Shown: piece after piece, positions 34,412 to 43,057 of the stretch
Layout: every line of letters begins with the position of its first letter
How positions within the stretch are numbered: the first letter of the stretch is position 1
Origin: Microbacterium luteolum
GTDB taxonomy: Bacteria; Actinomycetota; Actinomycetes; Actinomycetales; Microbacteriaceae
DNA length: 64,000 nucleotides
Reading direction: 5' to 3'
NCBI RefSeq assembly: GCF_039533965.1
Contig: NZ_BAAAUN010000001.1
Location: forward strand, 2,020,950-2,084,949
Notes under the pieces: model-generated
The model's database searches: none
Told to the model about the DNA's origin: nothing
What the model saw: only the letters and a program-made list of their open reading frames with translations
Position numbers and translations under genes: made by a program

Positions 34412-35127
34412 CCGGATCCCTCGCCCCGCACCAGGGCCTCGCGCACCGCCGGCACCAGGCGTCGGCTGACCGGAAGCGACAGCTCGCCGATCGAGACCGC
34501 GGGGTCCGCCCCGGAGAGACGCGCCTCGGTCACCGCGGCGGTGCGGACCAGCGACGAGCGATGGATGCGGAGGAAGCCGGCGTCCGCCCACCGCACCTCC
34601 AGCTCGGAGATCGGGATGCGCACGAGATGCCCCGCGCCGTCGCCGGTGTGCAGCCGGGAGTAGTCGCCCTGCGCCTGCACCCAGCGCACGTCGCTGCGGC
34701 GCACGAAGCGCACGGCGGATCCGACCGTGACCGGGACCATCTCGTCGTCGCCCGATCTCGCGGTCTCGCCCAGCTCGACGACCCGATCGACGGCCTGCCG
34801 CAGCCGTTCGGCGCGGACGGGTTTGAGCAGGTAGTCCGCCGCCCGCAGTTCGAACGCCTCGACGGCGCGGGCGTCATCGGCCGTGACGAAGACCACGGCC
34901 GGCGGCTGGGCGAGGCCGAGCAGGGCGCGTGCCAGCTCTGTGCCGGTCAGCCCCGGCATGTGGATGTCGAGGAACGCGATCCGCACGGCCCGCTCCGACA
35001 GCTGCCGCAGAGCATCCGCCCCGCTGCCCGCCGTGAGGATGTCGCCGATGCGATCGTCGGTGCGCAGCAGGTGGACGAGCTCGTCGAGCGCCGGCTTCTC
35101 GTCGTCGGCGACCAGCACGTCGATCAT
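34408..35127 (-). CDS. LytTR-family response regulator
   Basis: 239 residues. The receiver domain is at 1-120 with the acidic pair Asp8-Asp9, phosphoacceptor Asp54 (AFLDIHMPG), and Lys102 in the LLKP motif. A LytTR DNA-binding domain covers about 135-235 (VRWVQAQGDYSRLHT, FLRIHRSSLV). It should bind direct repeats upstream of target genes, probably cstA and the symporter. ATG 35127 overlaps the sensor-kinase stop (ATGA). Confidence 0.94.
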   Translation of the reverse strand: MIDVLVADDEKPALDELVHLLRTDDRIGDILTAGSGADALRQLSERAVRIAFLDIHMPGLTGTELARALLGLAQPPAVVFVTADDARAVEAFELRAADYLLKPVRAERLRQAVDRVVELGETARSGDDEMVPVTVGSAVRFVRRSDVRWVQAQGDYSRLHTGDGAGHLVRIPISELEVRWADAGFLRIHRSSLVRTAAVTEARLSGADPAVSIGELSLPVSRRLVPAVREALVRGEGSG

Positions 35128-36317
35128 GGGGTCACCTGATCGCGCAGAGGATCATGCAGGGGCTGCGATTTCGGGACCCGCATGCGCACCAGAGTACCCG
35201 CGCCGGTGTTGGTCTCGACGACCAGACCGCCCTCGGCGCCGTAGAGCTGGCGCAGGCGGGTGTCGACGTTGCGGAGGCCCACGTGCACGCCGTCGTCTCC
35301 CGCGGTGAGCGTGGCCCGCAGCCCCTCCGGGTCCATCCCCACGCCGTCATCCTCGACGGCGATCTCGGTGTGCGTGCCGTCGTCGCGAGAGAGGATGCGG
35401 ATCTCGCCGCCACCCTCCCCCGGCTCCAGCCCGTGCCGCACGGCGTTCTCGACCAGCGGCTGCACCGAGAGGAACGGAATGACCGTGGCGAGGGTCTCCG
35501 GTGCGATCTGCAGGGTGACACGCAACCGGTCGCCGAAACGTGCGCGCTCGAGCTCGAGATAGGAGTGGATGCTGCCCAGCTCCTCGGCGAGCGTGGTGAA
35601 CTCGCCCTGGCGGCGGAAGGAGTAGCGGGTGAAGTCGGCGAACTCGAGCACGAGCTCCCTGGCGCGGGCGGGGTCGGTGAGGATGAAGGACGCGATGGCG
35701 GTGAGCGCGTTGTAGATGAAGTGCGGCGAGATCTGCGCGCGCAGCGACCGCAGCTCGGCCTCGGCCAGTTGCGTGCGAGAGGCGTCGAGGCCGCCCAGCT
35801 CGACCTGCGCCGCGCACCAGTCCGCGACCTCCTCCGCCGCTCGCACGAGCGCCGCGCGCACCGGCGCTGCGAACGCCACCACCACGCCGATGACACGGCC
35901 ATCGACGAGGATCGGCGCGCCGACCGCCTCCAGATCGTCGTCGGGTCCGGGAGCGGGGAAGACCTGCCGTCGGCCGGACTCCTCGACCTGCGTCGCGATG
36001 CGGAGCGCCGCCGACTCCAGTCCGTCGGACGGGCCGTCGAACGACACCGTGCCGTCGGCGCTCACGATCGCCACGGCGGCGCTGCCGAGCAGCACGCGCA
36101 GATGCCGCGCGGCCTTCACGACATCGGGCGCCGACAGTCCTGCGCGCAGATGCGGAGCCGCGAGGCTCGCATGGTGCAGGGCGTTCAGCGCCGCCTGTTC
36201 GGCATCGCTGCCGAGATCGGTCGCGCCGCGCGCGAGGCGGCGGGCGAGCAGCAGCAGCACCGTCAGGACGATCCCGCCGAGCACGCCCAGCACGGCAGCG
36301 AGAACGACGTCGGTCAT
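35124..36317 (-). CDS. LytS-type sensor histidine kinase
   Basis: 397 residues. One N-terminal TM helix (about 5-25) replaces the multi-TM sensor of BtsS/LytS. A GAF-like region covers about 60-170, then the His_kinase motif with phosphoacceptor His199 (QISPHFIYNAL) and the HATPase (VQPLVENAVRHGLE, DDGVGMD). The sensing must be cytoplasmic or membrane-proximal. By analogy with E. coli BtsSR-BtsT, it may respond to pyruvate or carbon limitation and control the CstA transporter (inference). ATG 36317 is 18 nt after the small gene but has its own leaderless promoter. Confidence 0.93.
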   Translation of the reverse strand: MTDVVLAAVLGVLGGIVLTVLLLLARRLARGATDLGSDAEQAALNALHHASLAAPHLRAGLSAPDVVKAARHLRVLLGSAAVAIVSADGTVSFDGPSDGLESAALRIATQVEESGRRQVFPAPGPDDDLEAVGAPILVDGRVIGVVVAFAAPVRAALVRAAEEVADWCAAQVELGGLDASRTQLAEAELRSLRAQISPHFIYNALTAIASFILTDPARARELVLEFADFTRYSFRRQGEFTTLAEELGSIHSYLELERARFGDRLRVTLQIAPETLATVIPFLSVQPLVENAVRHGLEPGEGGGEIRILSRDDGTHTEIAVEDDGVGMDPEGLRATLTAGDDGVHVGLRNVDTRLRQLYGAEGGLVVETNTGAGTLVRMRVPKSQPLHDPLRDQVTP

Positions 36318-36329
36318 GCGTTCAGCCTA
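36318..36329 (-). promoter_or_regulatory. Internal leaderless promoter before the LytS-type kinase
   Basis: -10 TAGGCT (36324-36329, minus strand) ends 6 nt before ATG 36317, with no Shine-Dalgarno. It would let the two-component pair and symporter be transcribed independently of cstA. Confidence 0.55.
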
Positions 36330-36335
36330 GGCAGG

Positions 36336-36584
36336 TCAGCAGCACCGGGCACCGGGGTTGCGATCCTGGTCGTCCATCTTCTGCCGCCAGAACTGCCGCT
36401 CCGTCATCGGCTCCTCTCCCGGATGCGCGCGGCGATGGTGGGCGACGTACGTCGCGTACGCCGTGTCGCCCATCAGCGTCGTCATGTACCAGCGGATGCC
36501 GCGGCCGACCCGCCCTGCGACACGAACGAGCGTGCGCAGGGGGTGGGTGGTCGCGGCATCCGCTGGATTCATGGTGTCGACCAT
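36336..36584 (-). CDS. YbdD/YjiX-type small protein (DUF466)
   Basis: 82 residues. The family core is visible: RWYMTTLMGDTAYATYVAHHRRAHPGEEPMTERQFWRQKMD, here given only as the segment about 30-73. These small proteins are almost always encoded right after CstA/BtsT pyruvate transporters and are needed for their full function. It ends in ARCC. ATG 36584 lies 1 nt after the cstA stop; a second ATG four codons later (36572) has GAGATGG upstream and could be the true start. Confidence 0.88.
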   Translation of the reverse strand: MVDTMNPADAATTHPLRTLVRVAGRVGRGIRWYMTTLMGDTAYATYVAHHRRAHPGEEPMTERQFWRQKMDDQDRNPGARCC

Positions 36585-36585
36585 C

Positions 36586-38841
36586 TCAGTGACTCGACGC
36601 CTTGCGGTCGTCGGCGAGGATCGGCTCCCACTGCTTCTCGAGCTCGCGCTCCGCGGCGTTCGGCAGGAATCCGGCCGGGGCGAAGCGTCGCGAGGCCACG
36701 GGCTCCTCCTCGGTGTTCTCGCCGCCGCCGTTGCGGATCGCCTTGATCGTCACGATCACCGCCGCGACCATGACGATGATCGCGAGCGTGACGAAGATGA
36801 TCGACAGCGTGCCCTGCACCGCGGTGTTGCGGATGACCGCCTCGAGCACCTCGGGAGCGCCGAGCGAGTCGTCGCCCGAGTCGCGGGCCGCCACGTACTT
36901 GAAGTGGTTCGCCCAGTAGCCGATCGCCGGTACCGGCGAGAGGATCTTGTAGAACGAGGCCGTGATCGTCACGACCGCCGTGAACGCGAGCGGCAGACCG
37001 ATGATCCACAACCACTTGAAGTAGCTGCGCCCACGCTTGGCCACGATCGCCAGCACCACGGCGAGCGCGATCGCGGCGAGCAGCTGGTTCGCGATGCCGA
37101 ACAGCGGGAAGAAGGTGTTGATGCCGCCGAGCGGGTCGGTCACGCCGAGGATGAGGATCGCTCCCCAGCCGGCCACCATGATCGCGGTGCAGATCCAGAC
37201 GCCGGGACGCCACGAGACGTCACGGAACTTGGGGAACCAGGCGCCGATCGAGTCCTGCAGCATGAAGCGGGCGACGCGCGTGCCGGCGTCCACCGCGGTG
37301 AGGATGAACAGCGCCTCGAACATGATCGCGAAGTGGTACCAGAACGCCATGAGCGCCTGCCCGCCGAGAGCCTGCTGCATGATGTGCGCGAGGCCGAGCG
37401 CGAGCGTCGGGGCGCCACCGGTGCGCGAGACGATCGACTCCTCGCCGACCGCCTGGGCCGTGCCGGTGAGCATCTCGGGTGTGAGGTTCACCCCCGTCAG
37501 CCCCAGCGAGTTCACGAAGGCGACGGCCCCTTCGACCGTGCCTCCTGTCGCCGCGGTCGGAGCGTTCATGGCGAAGTAGATGCCCTGGTCGATCGAGATC
37601 GCGGCGACGAGCGCCATGATCGCGACGAACGACTCCATCAGCATGCCGCCGTAGCCGATGAAGCGCGTCTGGCGCTCCTTCTCGATGAGCTTCGGCGTCG
37701 TGCCGGAGGCGATCAGGGCGTGGAAGCCCGACAGCGCGCCGCAGGCGATCGTCACGAAGAGGAAGGGGAAGAGAGGGCCTGCGAACACCGGCCCCATGCC
37801 GTTCTCGCCGAAGATGCTGACTGCCGGGACCGTGATCTCAGGGCGGACCAGGATGATCGCGCCGGCGAGCATGACGATCACGCCGATCTTCATGAACGTC
37901 GACAGGTAGTCGCGAGGTGCGAGCAGCAGCCAGACCGGGAGCACCGCGGCGATGAAGCCGTAGATGATGATGCCCCACGCGATCGTGGTGCGGTCGAGGT
38001 GGAAGATCGCCTGACCCCAGTCGGTCGCGGCGACCTGACCGCCGCCGATGATCGCGGCCATGAGCAGCACGAAGCCGATGATCGAGACCTCGGTGACCTT
38101 GCCCGGGCGCAGGAAGCGCAGGTAGATGCCCATGAAGATCGCGATCGGGATGGTCATCGCGACCGAGAACACGCCCCACGGGCTCTCGCCGAGGGCGTTG
38201 ACGACGACGAGCGCGAGGATCGCGACGATGATCAGCATGATCAGCAGCGAGGCGACGATCGCCGCCGTGCCACCGATGCGGCCGAGCTCCTGTCGCGCCA
38301 TCTGGCCGATCGTGCGACCGCCGCGGCGCATCGAGAAGAAGAGGACCGTGTAGTCCTGCACGGCACCGGCGAGCACGACGCCGACGATGATCCAGATCGT
38401 GCCGGGGAGGTAGCCCATCTGCGCGGCGAGCACGGGACCGACGAGCGGGCCGGCGCCGGCGATCGCGGCGAAGTGGTGGCCGTAGAGCACGCGCCGGTCG
38501 GTGGGGACGTAGTCCTTGCCGTCCTGTTTGACCTCGGCCGGAGTGGCGCGACGGTCGTCGGGGCGCGTGATGTACTTCTCGATCACCTTCGAGTAGAAGC
38601 GGTAGCCGATCAGGTACGTGCACACGGCTGCGAACACGAACCAGATCGCGTTCACGGTCTCGCCGCGGACGATCGCGAGCATGGTCCAGGCGACGGCCCC
38701 CAGCAGCGCGATCGCCGCCCAGAGGACGATCTTCGGCAGGGTCCAGCGATTCGCCTTCTCGTGGTGCTCGTCGGAGAGAGCTGTGGAGGGGAGTTTCGGG
38801 TCGGTGACGATGACGGGTTCAGTGCTGCCCGGTGCGGTCAT
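36586..38841 (-). CDS. cstA: CstA-family pyruvate/peptide transporter (carbon starvation protein A)
   Basis: 751 residues with about 16-18 TM helices. CstA signatures: YGHHFAAIAGAGPLVGPVLAAQMGYLPG near 120-145 and AGAVQDY after it, and GFHALIASGTTPKLI further on. CstA/BtsT proteins import pyruvate (and possibly peptides) with protons under carbon limitation. The start ATG 38841 follows GAGGAG by 7 nt; upstream in-frame ATGs lie in the intergenic region. It is the first gene of the six-gene cstA to symporter operon. Confidence 0.95.
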   Translation of the reverse strand: MTAPGSTEPVIVTDPKLPSTALSDEHHEKANRWTLPKIVLWAAIALLGAVAWTMLAIVRGETVNAIWFVFAAVCTYLIGYRFYSKVIEKYITRPDDRRATPAEVKQDGKDYVPTDRRVLYGHHFAAIAGAGPLVGPVLAAQMGYLPGTIWIIVGVVLAGAVQDYTVLFFSMRRGGRTIGQMARQELGRIGGTAAIVASLLIMLIIVAILALVVVNALGESPWGVFSVAMTIPIAIFMGIYLRFLRPGKVTEVSIIGFVLLMAAIIGGGQVAATDWGQAIFHLDRTTIAWGIIIYGFIAAVLPVWLLLAPRDYLSTFMKIGVIVMLAGAIILVRPEITVPAVSIFGENGMGPVFAGPLFPFLFVTIACGALSGFHALIASGTTPKLIEKERQTRFIGYGGMLMESFVAIMALVAAISIDQGIYFAMNAPTAATGGTVEGAVAFVNSLGLTGVNLTPEMLTGTAQAVGEESIVSRTGGAPTLALGLAHIMQQALGGQALMAFWYHFAIMFEALFILTAVDAGTRVARFMLQDSIGAWFPKFRDVSWRPGVWICTAIMVAGWGAILILGVTDPLGGINTFFPLFGIANQLLAAIALAVVLAIVAKRGRSYFKWLWIIGLPLAFTAVVTITASFYKILSPVPAIGYWANHFKYVAARDSGDDSLGAPEVLEAVIRNTAVQGTLSIIFVTLAIIVMVAAVIVTIKAIRNGGGENTEEEPVASRRFAPAGFLPNAAERELEKQWEPILADDRKASSH

Positions 38842-38970
38842 GGGGGTCTCCTCGGGATACGCGTCGTTGCGTTCCCCCACGCTAGGAAGGCCCCGGCGCC
38901 GGCGGAGGATCATCGGACGGATGCTGCGACGAGCGGCGGCGACGACGCGATGAACGGATGCCCGGACGCA

Positions 38971-39008
38971 CACAGCGCCCCGCGGTCTGTCGACCGCGGG
39001 GCGCTGTG
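38971..39008 (-). terminator. Strong intrinsic terminator after the subtilisin-like protease
   Basis: A perfect 17-bp stem: CACAGCGCCCCGCGGTC (38971-38987) with its complement at 38992-39008, loop TGTC. It starts 10 nt after the protease stop. No T run follows, as is common for actinobacterial terminators. Confidence 0.85.
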
Positions 39009-39018
39009 CTGTGGGGGC

Positions 39019-42000
39019 TTACTCCGGCTTCGGTGTCTCCGGAACCTCCGTCGGCGGGGCCTCGGTCGGCGGCGCCGGCGTCTCCGGTGCCGGCGTCTCG
39101 GGGGCTTCCGTCGGCGGCGCTTCCGTCGGCGGGACCTCCTTCTCCGGGACCTTGGCCGCCGGGGCGTCGACCGTCAGGATCGTGCGGACAGCCGAGTCGC
39201 CGTACTGCACGAGCCCCAGGTAGCGGGTGCCGGCGGTGAGACCGGTCCAGCCGAGCTGGTAGCTCGTCTTCACACCGCGGAGCGCGGCGATCGGGTTCGG
39301 CGTCGCCGTGAGCGCGCCCTCGTCGGCGGGCAGGACGTTGGCGTAGGTCATGTCCCACGTCATCGGCCCCGTCGTCGAGTACACGTTCGCCACCACGAGG
39401 TAGGTGCCGGCTGTGGGGGCGGGGATCGTGACCTGCTCGTCCGCCGAACCGGTCGCTGACCGCCAGCGCTCGTAGTACTGCAGGTCGTCGGCGCTCACCA
39501 CGCGGTAGACGGTGAGGTCGAGATCGCTGCCGTCGTCATCCGACGAGTCGAGGTCGAACCGCGAGAGCGTGGTGCCCTCCGGCACGTCCACGATCCAGGA
39601 GACGTCCTTGTTGGCGTCGCCGGAGTTCTCATCACCCGAGTGCCCCTCGACCGGGTTGTCCGGGTCGGCGAGCAGTTCGAACGGAGTGAGCCCGGAGAGG
39701 TTCAGCGGCAGATCCCCGTCGAGACCAGGGGTGATCTCCACGGTGGTGCTGCCGTCGACGCCGGTGCCCGCGACTTCTGCCGGAGCATCCGCCGTCACCG
39801 GGAACACCGCGATCGGAGAGCGGACCGTGTTCTTCTTGCTCGTCCAGACGAGAGACCCGGTCGTCCACTGCTCGACGGGTGCGTCGGCGTTGTCGAACGT
39901 CACCGTGAACGTCTTCGTCTGCCCCGCCTTGTCGAACGTCAGCTGCTGGGGCGAGACCTGGACGTTCAGTCCGGGGACCGAGGCCTGCGCCGTGAAGACG
40001 CCCTTCTCGGTCGAGGTGACGGAACGGGTCACGGTCTGCTCGCTGGCCAGAGAGCCGATCGAGATCGACGCCTGGTTGAGGTCGCTGCCGTCGATGGGCT
40101 CGATCCCCGGGAAGTCCGAGAGACCCTTCCCGTCGAGGAAGGCGGCCCAGTCCTTGACGCCGTTGAGGTAGAGCAGTCCGGGGTTGAAGAAGCGCCGTGG
40201 GTCGACGTGACCCGCCCCCTGTTCGAACGGGTTCGTGTTCGGCGATCCGTCGGCCAGCACGGTGTCGTAGGCGGTGGTCATCATCGCCGACTTGACCTCG
40301 GCGGGCGTCGCCTTCGGGCGCTCCCCGAGGTAGAGGGCGGCGAGACCCGCGACGTGGGGCGAGGCCATCGACGTGCCGGAGAGGATGCCGAAGGTCGGCT
40401 TCTCCCCCGGCGCGTTGTTCGTCGCGGCGAGGATCGCGACGCCGGGAGCCGAGACATCCGGCTTCAGCACGTCGCTGCCGTCGGCGAGCATCGGACCGCG
40501 GCTCGAGAAGCCGGCGATCTGCGGCGTCGGCGTCGTCACACCCGTCGTGTTCTCCCCGACCAGCGAGATCGGCAGGTCGGTGCCGCTCTGCACGTAGGCG
40601 AGCACGGCCTCACGATGCACGGACCCGAGGTGCACGGTCGGCACCGCGTGGAAGTCGTTGTCGAGGGAGTCCGCACCACCGGGCACGTTCACCAGGACCA
40701 TGCCGATGCCACCGGCATCCTTCACGACCTGCGACTTCTCGGCACGCGCGTTGTTCCCTCGATCGCAGACCACGATGTGACCTGCGACCTTGGCCGGATC
40801 GAGGGTGCCGGGCAGGCAGACCTGCGCGTCGACGGCGCCGTCGGCTGCGGCATCCGCTGCGGCGATCGACGGGCCGGTCACTGTCGTGCCGAACGGCACG
40901 CTCACCGAGGCTCCGGCCTGCGCGAACCCGTCGAACTGGACGGTGCCCTCCCAGGTCGGGATGGTGGATGCCGCGACCGTCGTGTACCACGGCGAGGCGT
41001 GGTCGGCCGTGACGGGGTCGGGACCGTCGTTGCCGGCGCTGGCGGCGATGAAGACGCCCGCGGCGGCCGCGTTGAAGAACGCGAGGTCCTCGGGGGCGAG
41101 CACGGTGCTGGCCGCTCCGCCGCCGATCGAGTAGTTGATCACGTCGACGCCGTCGGCGACGGCCTGGTCGATCGCAGCGACGAGGTCGCTGAGCGCGCAG
41201 ATGTCATCGGTGGTGACGGTGGTGTCGGGTCCGACGTAGCAGGCCTTGTAGGCCGCGACCTTCGCGCCGGGGGCGACGCCCGAGATCGTGCCGAACTTCA
41301 CGTCCTCGATCTGGGCCTTGACCTTGAAGTTCCCGGCCGCCGTGCTCGCGGTGTGCGAGCCGTGGCCGTCGCCGTCGCGCGGCGAGAGGTAGTCGTACTG
41401 GAAGTCGAAACCGGCTGCCTCCGCACCGGCGTAGAAGTACTGGCCGCCGATGAGCTTGGAGGAGTAGTCGCGCTTGTCCCAGTCCTGACCTTCGACCATC
41501 GCGGACTGGAACTGCCCGCCGTCGGACTTGTCGAAGTAGACGTAGGTGCCGTCGGTGTACGGCTGGCCGCCTTTGTGGCGGTTCTGCTGCTTGTTCTGCT
41601 TCTTGAGCTTCTTGCCCTCGAACGACGGATGCTCGGGAGCGATGCCCGTGTCGATCACGCCGACCACGACGCCTTCGCCGGCCTTGTCGACGCCGCCGGT
41701 CTGCTGCCAGACGCCGCCGCGACCCTTGCGGTCGTCGCCGAGTCCGAGGAAGTCGGTCGAGGTCTGCGCGTCGGGGTGCCGGATCTCATCAGGGTAGACG
41801 CCGAACACGTCCTTCGAGGCGCGGAGCTCGTCGACCTGCTCGCCGGTGAGATCGGCGCTGAAGCCGTTCAGGACGACCTGGTAGGTCGTGTCCGGGGTGA
41901 TGCCGACCTGCGTGGCGAGGTCGGTCTGCTCGGTCTGGAGGTGCTCGACATAGCGCTGGGAATCCTGCGACTGCGTCTCGAGCTGCTCGCCCTCGGCGGG

Positions 42001-42204
42001 TTTGGTCGCCTTGAGGCCGTCGACGTCGCCTTCGTAGCTGGCGAGCGGATCGGACTTCATCACGACGATGTAGTGCCCAGGCGTGCCGGCGACGGGGACG
42101 GGGTGCGTCACCTCCTCCGCCGCGTAGCCTGCGGTTGCCGTCGATGCGATGAACAGCGTGGCCAGGGTGGTGGCTGCTGCTATGCGGAGGGGTGTTCGAC
42201 CCAT
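39019..42204 (-). CDS. Secreted subtilisin-like serine peptidase (S8) with PA domain
   Basis: 1061 residues. A Sec signal peptide is at 1-29 (cleavage likely after AGYAA). An inhibitor I9-type propeptide covers about 43-145. The catalytic triad is Asp185 (VIDTG), His281 (GHGSHTAS) and Ser611 (GTSMASPH), with oxyanion Asn391. A PA domain is inserted at about 450-545. Fn3-like and beta-sandwich domains follow to about 1015. The tail is a PTEAP/PETPAP repeat that may span the wall; no LPXTG is seen. It is an extracellular protease. ATG 42204 has GGGAG 9 nt upstream. Divergent from the ECF S-component gene. Confidence 0.94.
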   Translation of the reverse strand: MGRTPLRIAAATTLATLFIASTATAGYAAEEVTHPVPVAGTPGHYIVVMKSDPLASYEGDVDGLKATKPAEGEQLETQSQDSQRYVEHLQTEQTDLATQVGITPDTTYQVVLNGFSADLTGEQVDELRASKDVFGVYPDEIRHPDAQTSTDFLGLGDDRKGRGGVWQQTGGVDKAGEGVVVGVIDTGIAPEHPSFEGKKLKKQNKQQNRHKGGQPYTDGTYVYFDKSDGGQFQSAMVEGQDWDKRDYSSKLIGGQYFYAGAEAAGFDFQYDYLSPRDGDGHGSHTASTAAGNFKVKAQIEDVKFGTISGVAPGAKVAAYKACYVGPDTTVTTDDICALSDLVAAIDQAVADGVDVINYSIGGGAASTVLAPEDLAFFNAAAAGVFIAASAGNDGPDPVTADHASPWYTTVAASTIPTWEGTVQFDGFAQAGASVSVPFGTTVTGPSIAAADAAADGAVDAQVCLPGTLDPAKVAGHIVVCDRGNNARAEKSQVVKDAGGIGMVLVNVPGGADSLDNDFHAVPTVHLGSVHREAVLAYVQSGTDLPISLVGENTTGVTTPTPQIAGFSSRGPMLADGSDVLKPDVSAPGVAILAATNNAPGEKPTFGILSGTSMASPHVAGLAALYLGERPKATPAEVKSAMMTTAYDTVLADGSPNTNPFEQGAGHVDPRRFFNPGLLYLNGVKDWAAFLDGKGLSDFPGIEPIDGSDLNQASISIGSLASEQTVTRSVTSTEKGVFTAQASVPGLNVQVSPQQLTFDKAGQTKTFTVTFDNADAPVEQWTTGSLVWTSKKNTVRSPIAVFPVTADAPAEVAGTGVDGSTTVEITPGLDGDLPLNLSGLTPFELLADPDNPVEGHSGDENSGDANKDVSWIVDVPEGTTLSRFDLDSSDDDGSDLDLTVYRVVSADDLQYYERWRSATGSADEQVTIPAPTAGTYLVVANVYSTTGPMTWDMTYANVLPADEGALTATPNPIAALRGVKTSYQLGWTGLTAGTRYLGLVQYGDSAVRTILTVDAPAAKVPEKEVPPTEAPPTEAPETPAPETPAPPTEAPPTEVPETPKPE

Positions 42205-42340
42205 GCGCTTTTCTCCCGATGCTCGATGATCTTCGTGCGGCGTCGTTGCCGCAATGCCGCTCAAAGTAGTCCGGGGTCGAAGGCCACGCCAGGGGATTGG
42301 CGGAAACATAGACGAAGGGCCACAGGGGGGACTTTGGTCG

Positions 42341-42367
42341 AAGGGGCGGCGATGGTTCGCCCTTTTT
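42341..42367 (+). terminator. Hairpin plus T-run upstream of the first ECF S component
   Basis: AAGGGG and GGCG (42341-42351, with bulged C47) pair with CGCC and CTTTTT (42358-42367); the T run completes an intrinsic-terminator look on the plus strand. No plus-strand gene ends before it, so it may be an attenuator in a longer leader for the S-component gene, or stop antisense transcription into it. The remainder of 42205-42416 is the divergent promoter region. Confidence 0.4.
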
Positions 42368-42403
42368 GCCGGCCCTCGGCGGCGCTGCTCGGCGGTGGCG
42401 CAA

Positions 42404-42416
42404 CTAGGCTGGGGAG
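42404..42416 (+). promoter_or_regulatory. Leaderless promoter of the first ECF S component
   Basis: -10 TAGGCT (42404-42409) lies 7 nt before GTG 42417. GGGGAGG directly abuts the start codon and is too close for a Shine-Dalgarno. Confidence 0.45.
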
Positions 42417-42959
42417 GTGGCCCGAACCCCCGTCCTTTCGACCAGATTGCTGCTGGTCTGCGCGGCGATCGGCGTCGCCACGGGCATCATCGGCGGGATC
42501 GCGGGGCTGCTGACACCGGTCGTGCTGCTCGCCGCCCCGTTCGCCTACGGGCTGCTGCTGGGTTCGCATGTGCTGCCCGGCATCATCGCTCAGGAGGTCC
42601 TGCGTCGGCCGCTGGTCGCGCTGATCACCCACGTCATCGCCGCGCTCGTCGCGAGTGCCTTCAACCCGGCGTGGGCGCTGCGGTTCCTCGGCACGGCGCT
42701 GCTGTTCGGGGCGATCCAGGAGGGCGTCGCGGCCCTCACCCGCTATCGGGCATGGGGCGCCTGGCGGTTCTTCGTCTCGGCGGCCGTGATCGGCGTGCTC
42801 GTCGCGGTGGTCGTGTTCTTCGCCGCGCATCTCGGGGCGCTGCCACTGTGGGCCCAGGTCCTGTACCTCGTGATCTCGGTGCTCGGCCCGATCGCGTGGA
42901 CGGCCGTCGGGCTGGCGATCGGGGCGGCGCTGCGGCGGGCCGGGGTCGCGCAGCGCTGA
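42417..42959 (+). CDS. ECF transporter S component (substrate-binding membrane protein), copy 1
   Basis: 180 residues, about five to six TM helices; basic C-terminus (RRAGVAQR). It resembles YkoE-type S components of energy-coupling-factor transporters and shares several stretches with the S component at 46441-47058, such as a TCAA/VCAAIGVATG-like first helix and a LRRPLV loop. S components bind the substrate and dock onto the EcfA-EcfA'-EcfT module encoded next. The ligand is not shown by sequence; YkoE proteins are linked to thiamine precursors, but the operon context points to iron. GTG start. Confidence 0.82.
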   Translation: MARTPVLSTRLLLVCAAIGVATGIIGGIAGLLTPVVLLAAPFAYGLLLGSHVLPGIIAQEVLRRPLVALITHVIAALVASAFNPAWALRFLGTALLFGAIQEGVAALTRYRAWGAWRFFVSAAVIGVLVAVVVFFAAHLGALPLWAQVLYLVISVLGPIAWTAVGLAIGAALRRAGVAQR

Positions 42960-43000
42960 ATCTCCGCGGTGCCGATCGCGCGTTTTCGCTCGATGGCGGA

Positions 43001-43019
43001 TCAGGTAAGGCTCAGCTAA
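43001..43019. promoter_or_regulatory. DtxR/IdeR-type iron box upstream of the ECF operon
   Basis: TCAGGTAAGGCTCAGCTAA agrees at about 15 of 19 positions with the DtxR/IdeR consensus TWAGGTWAGSCTWACCTWA. It lies 39 nt before the GTG of the ATPase gene and overlaps possible -10 hexamers (TAAGTT at 43017-43022). Iron-loaded repressor would switch off the operon. No binding data. Confidence 0.65.
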
Positions 43020-43057
43020 GTTAGAAGCGTTCGATCCGCCGACCTCGGGACTCCGCC

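Noticed and set aside
39019..39135. Sortase anchor at the C-terminus of the subtilisin-like protease
   Set aside because: The PTEAP/PETPAP tail looks wall-spanning, but there is no LPXTG, no hydrophobic helix and no basic end.
42205..42416. TPP riboswitch upstream of the ECF S-component gene
   Set aside because: YkoE-like S components are often thiamine-linked, so I looked for the conserved CUGAGA and related elements on the plus strand, but saw only a simple hairpin with a T run.
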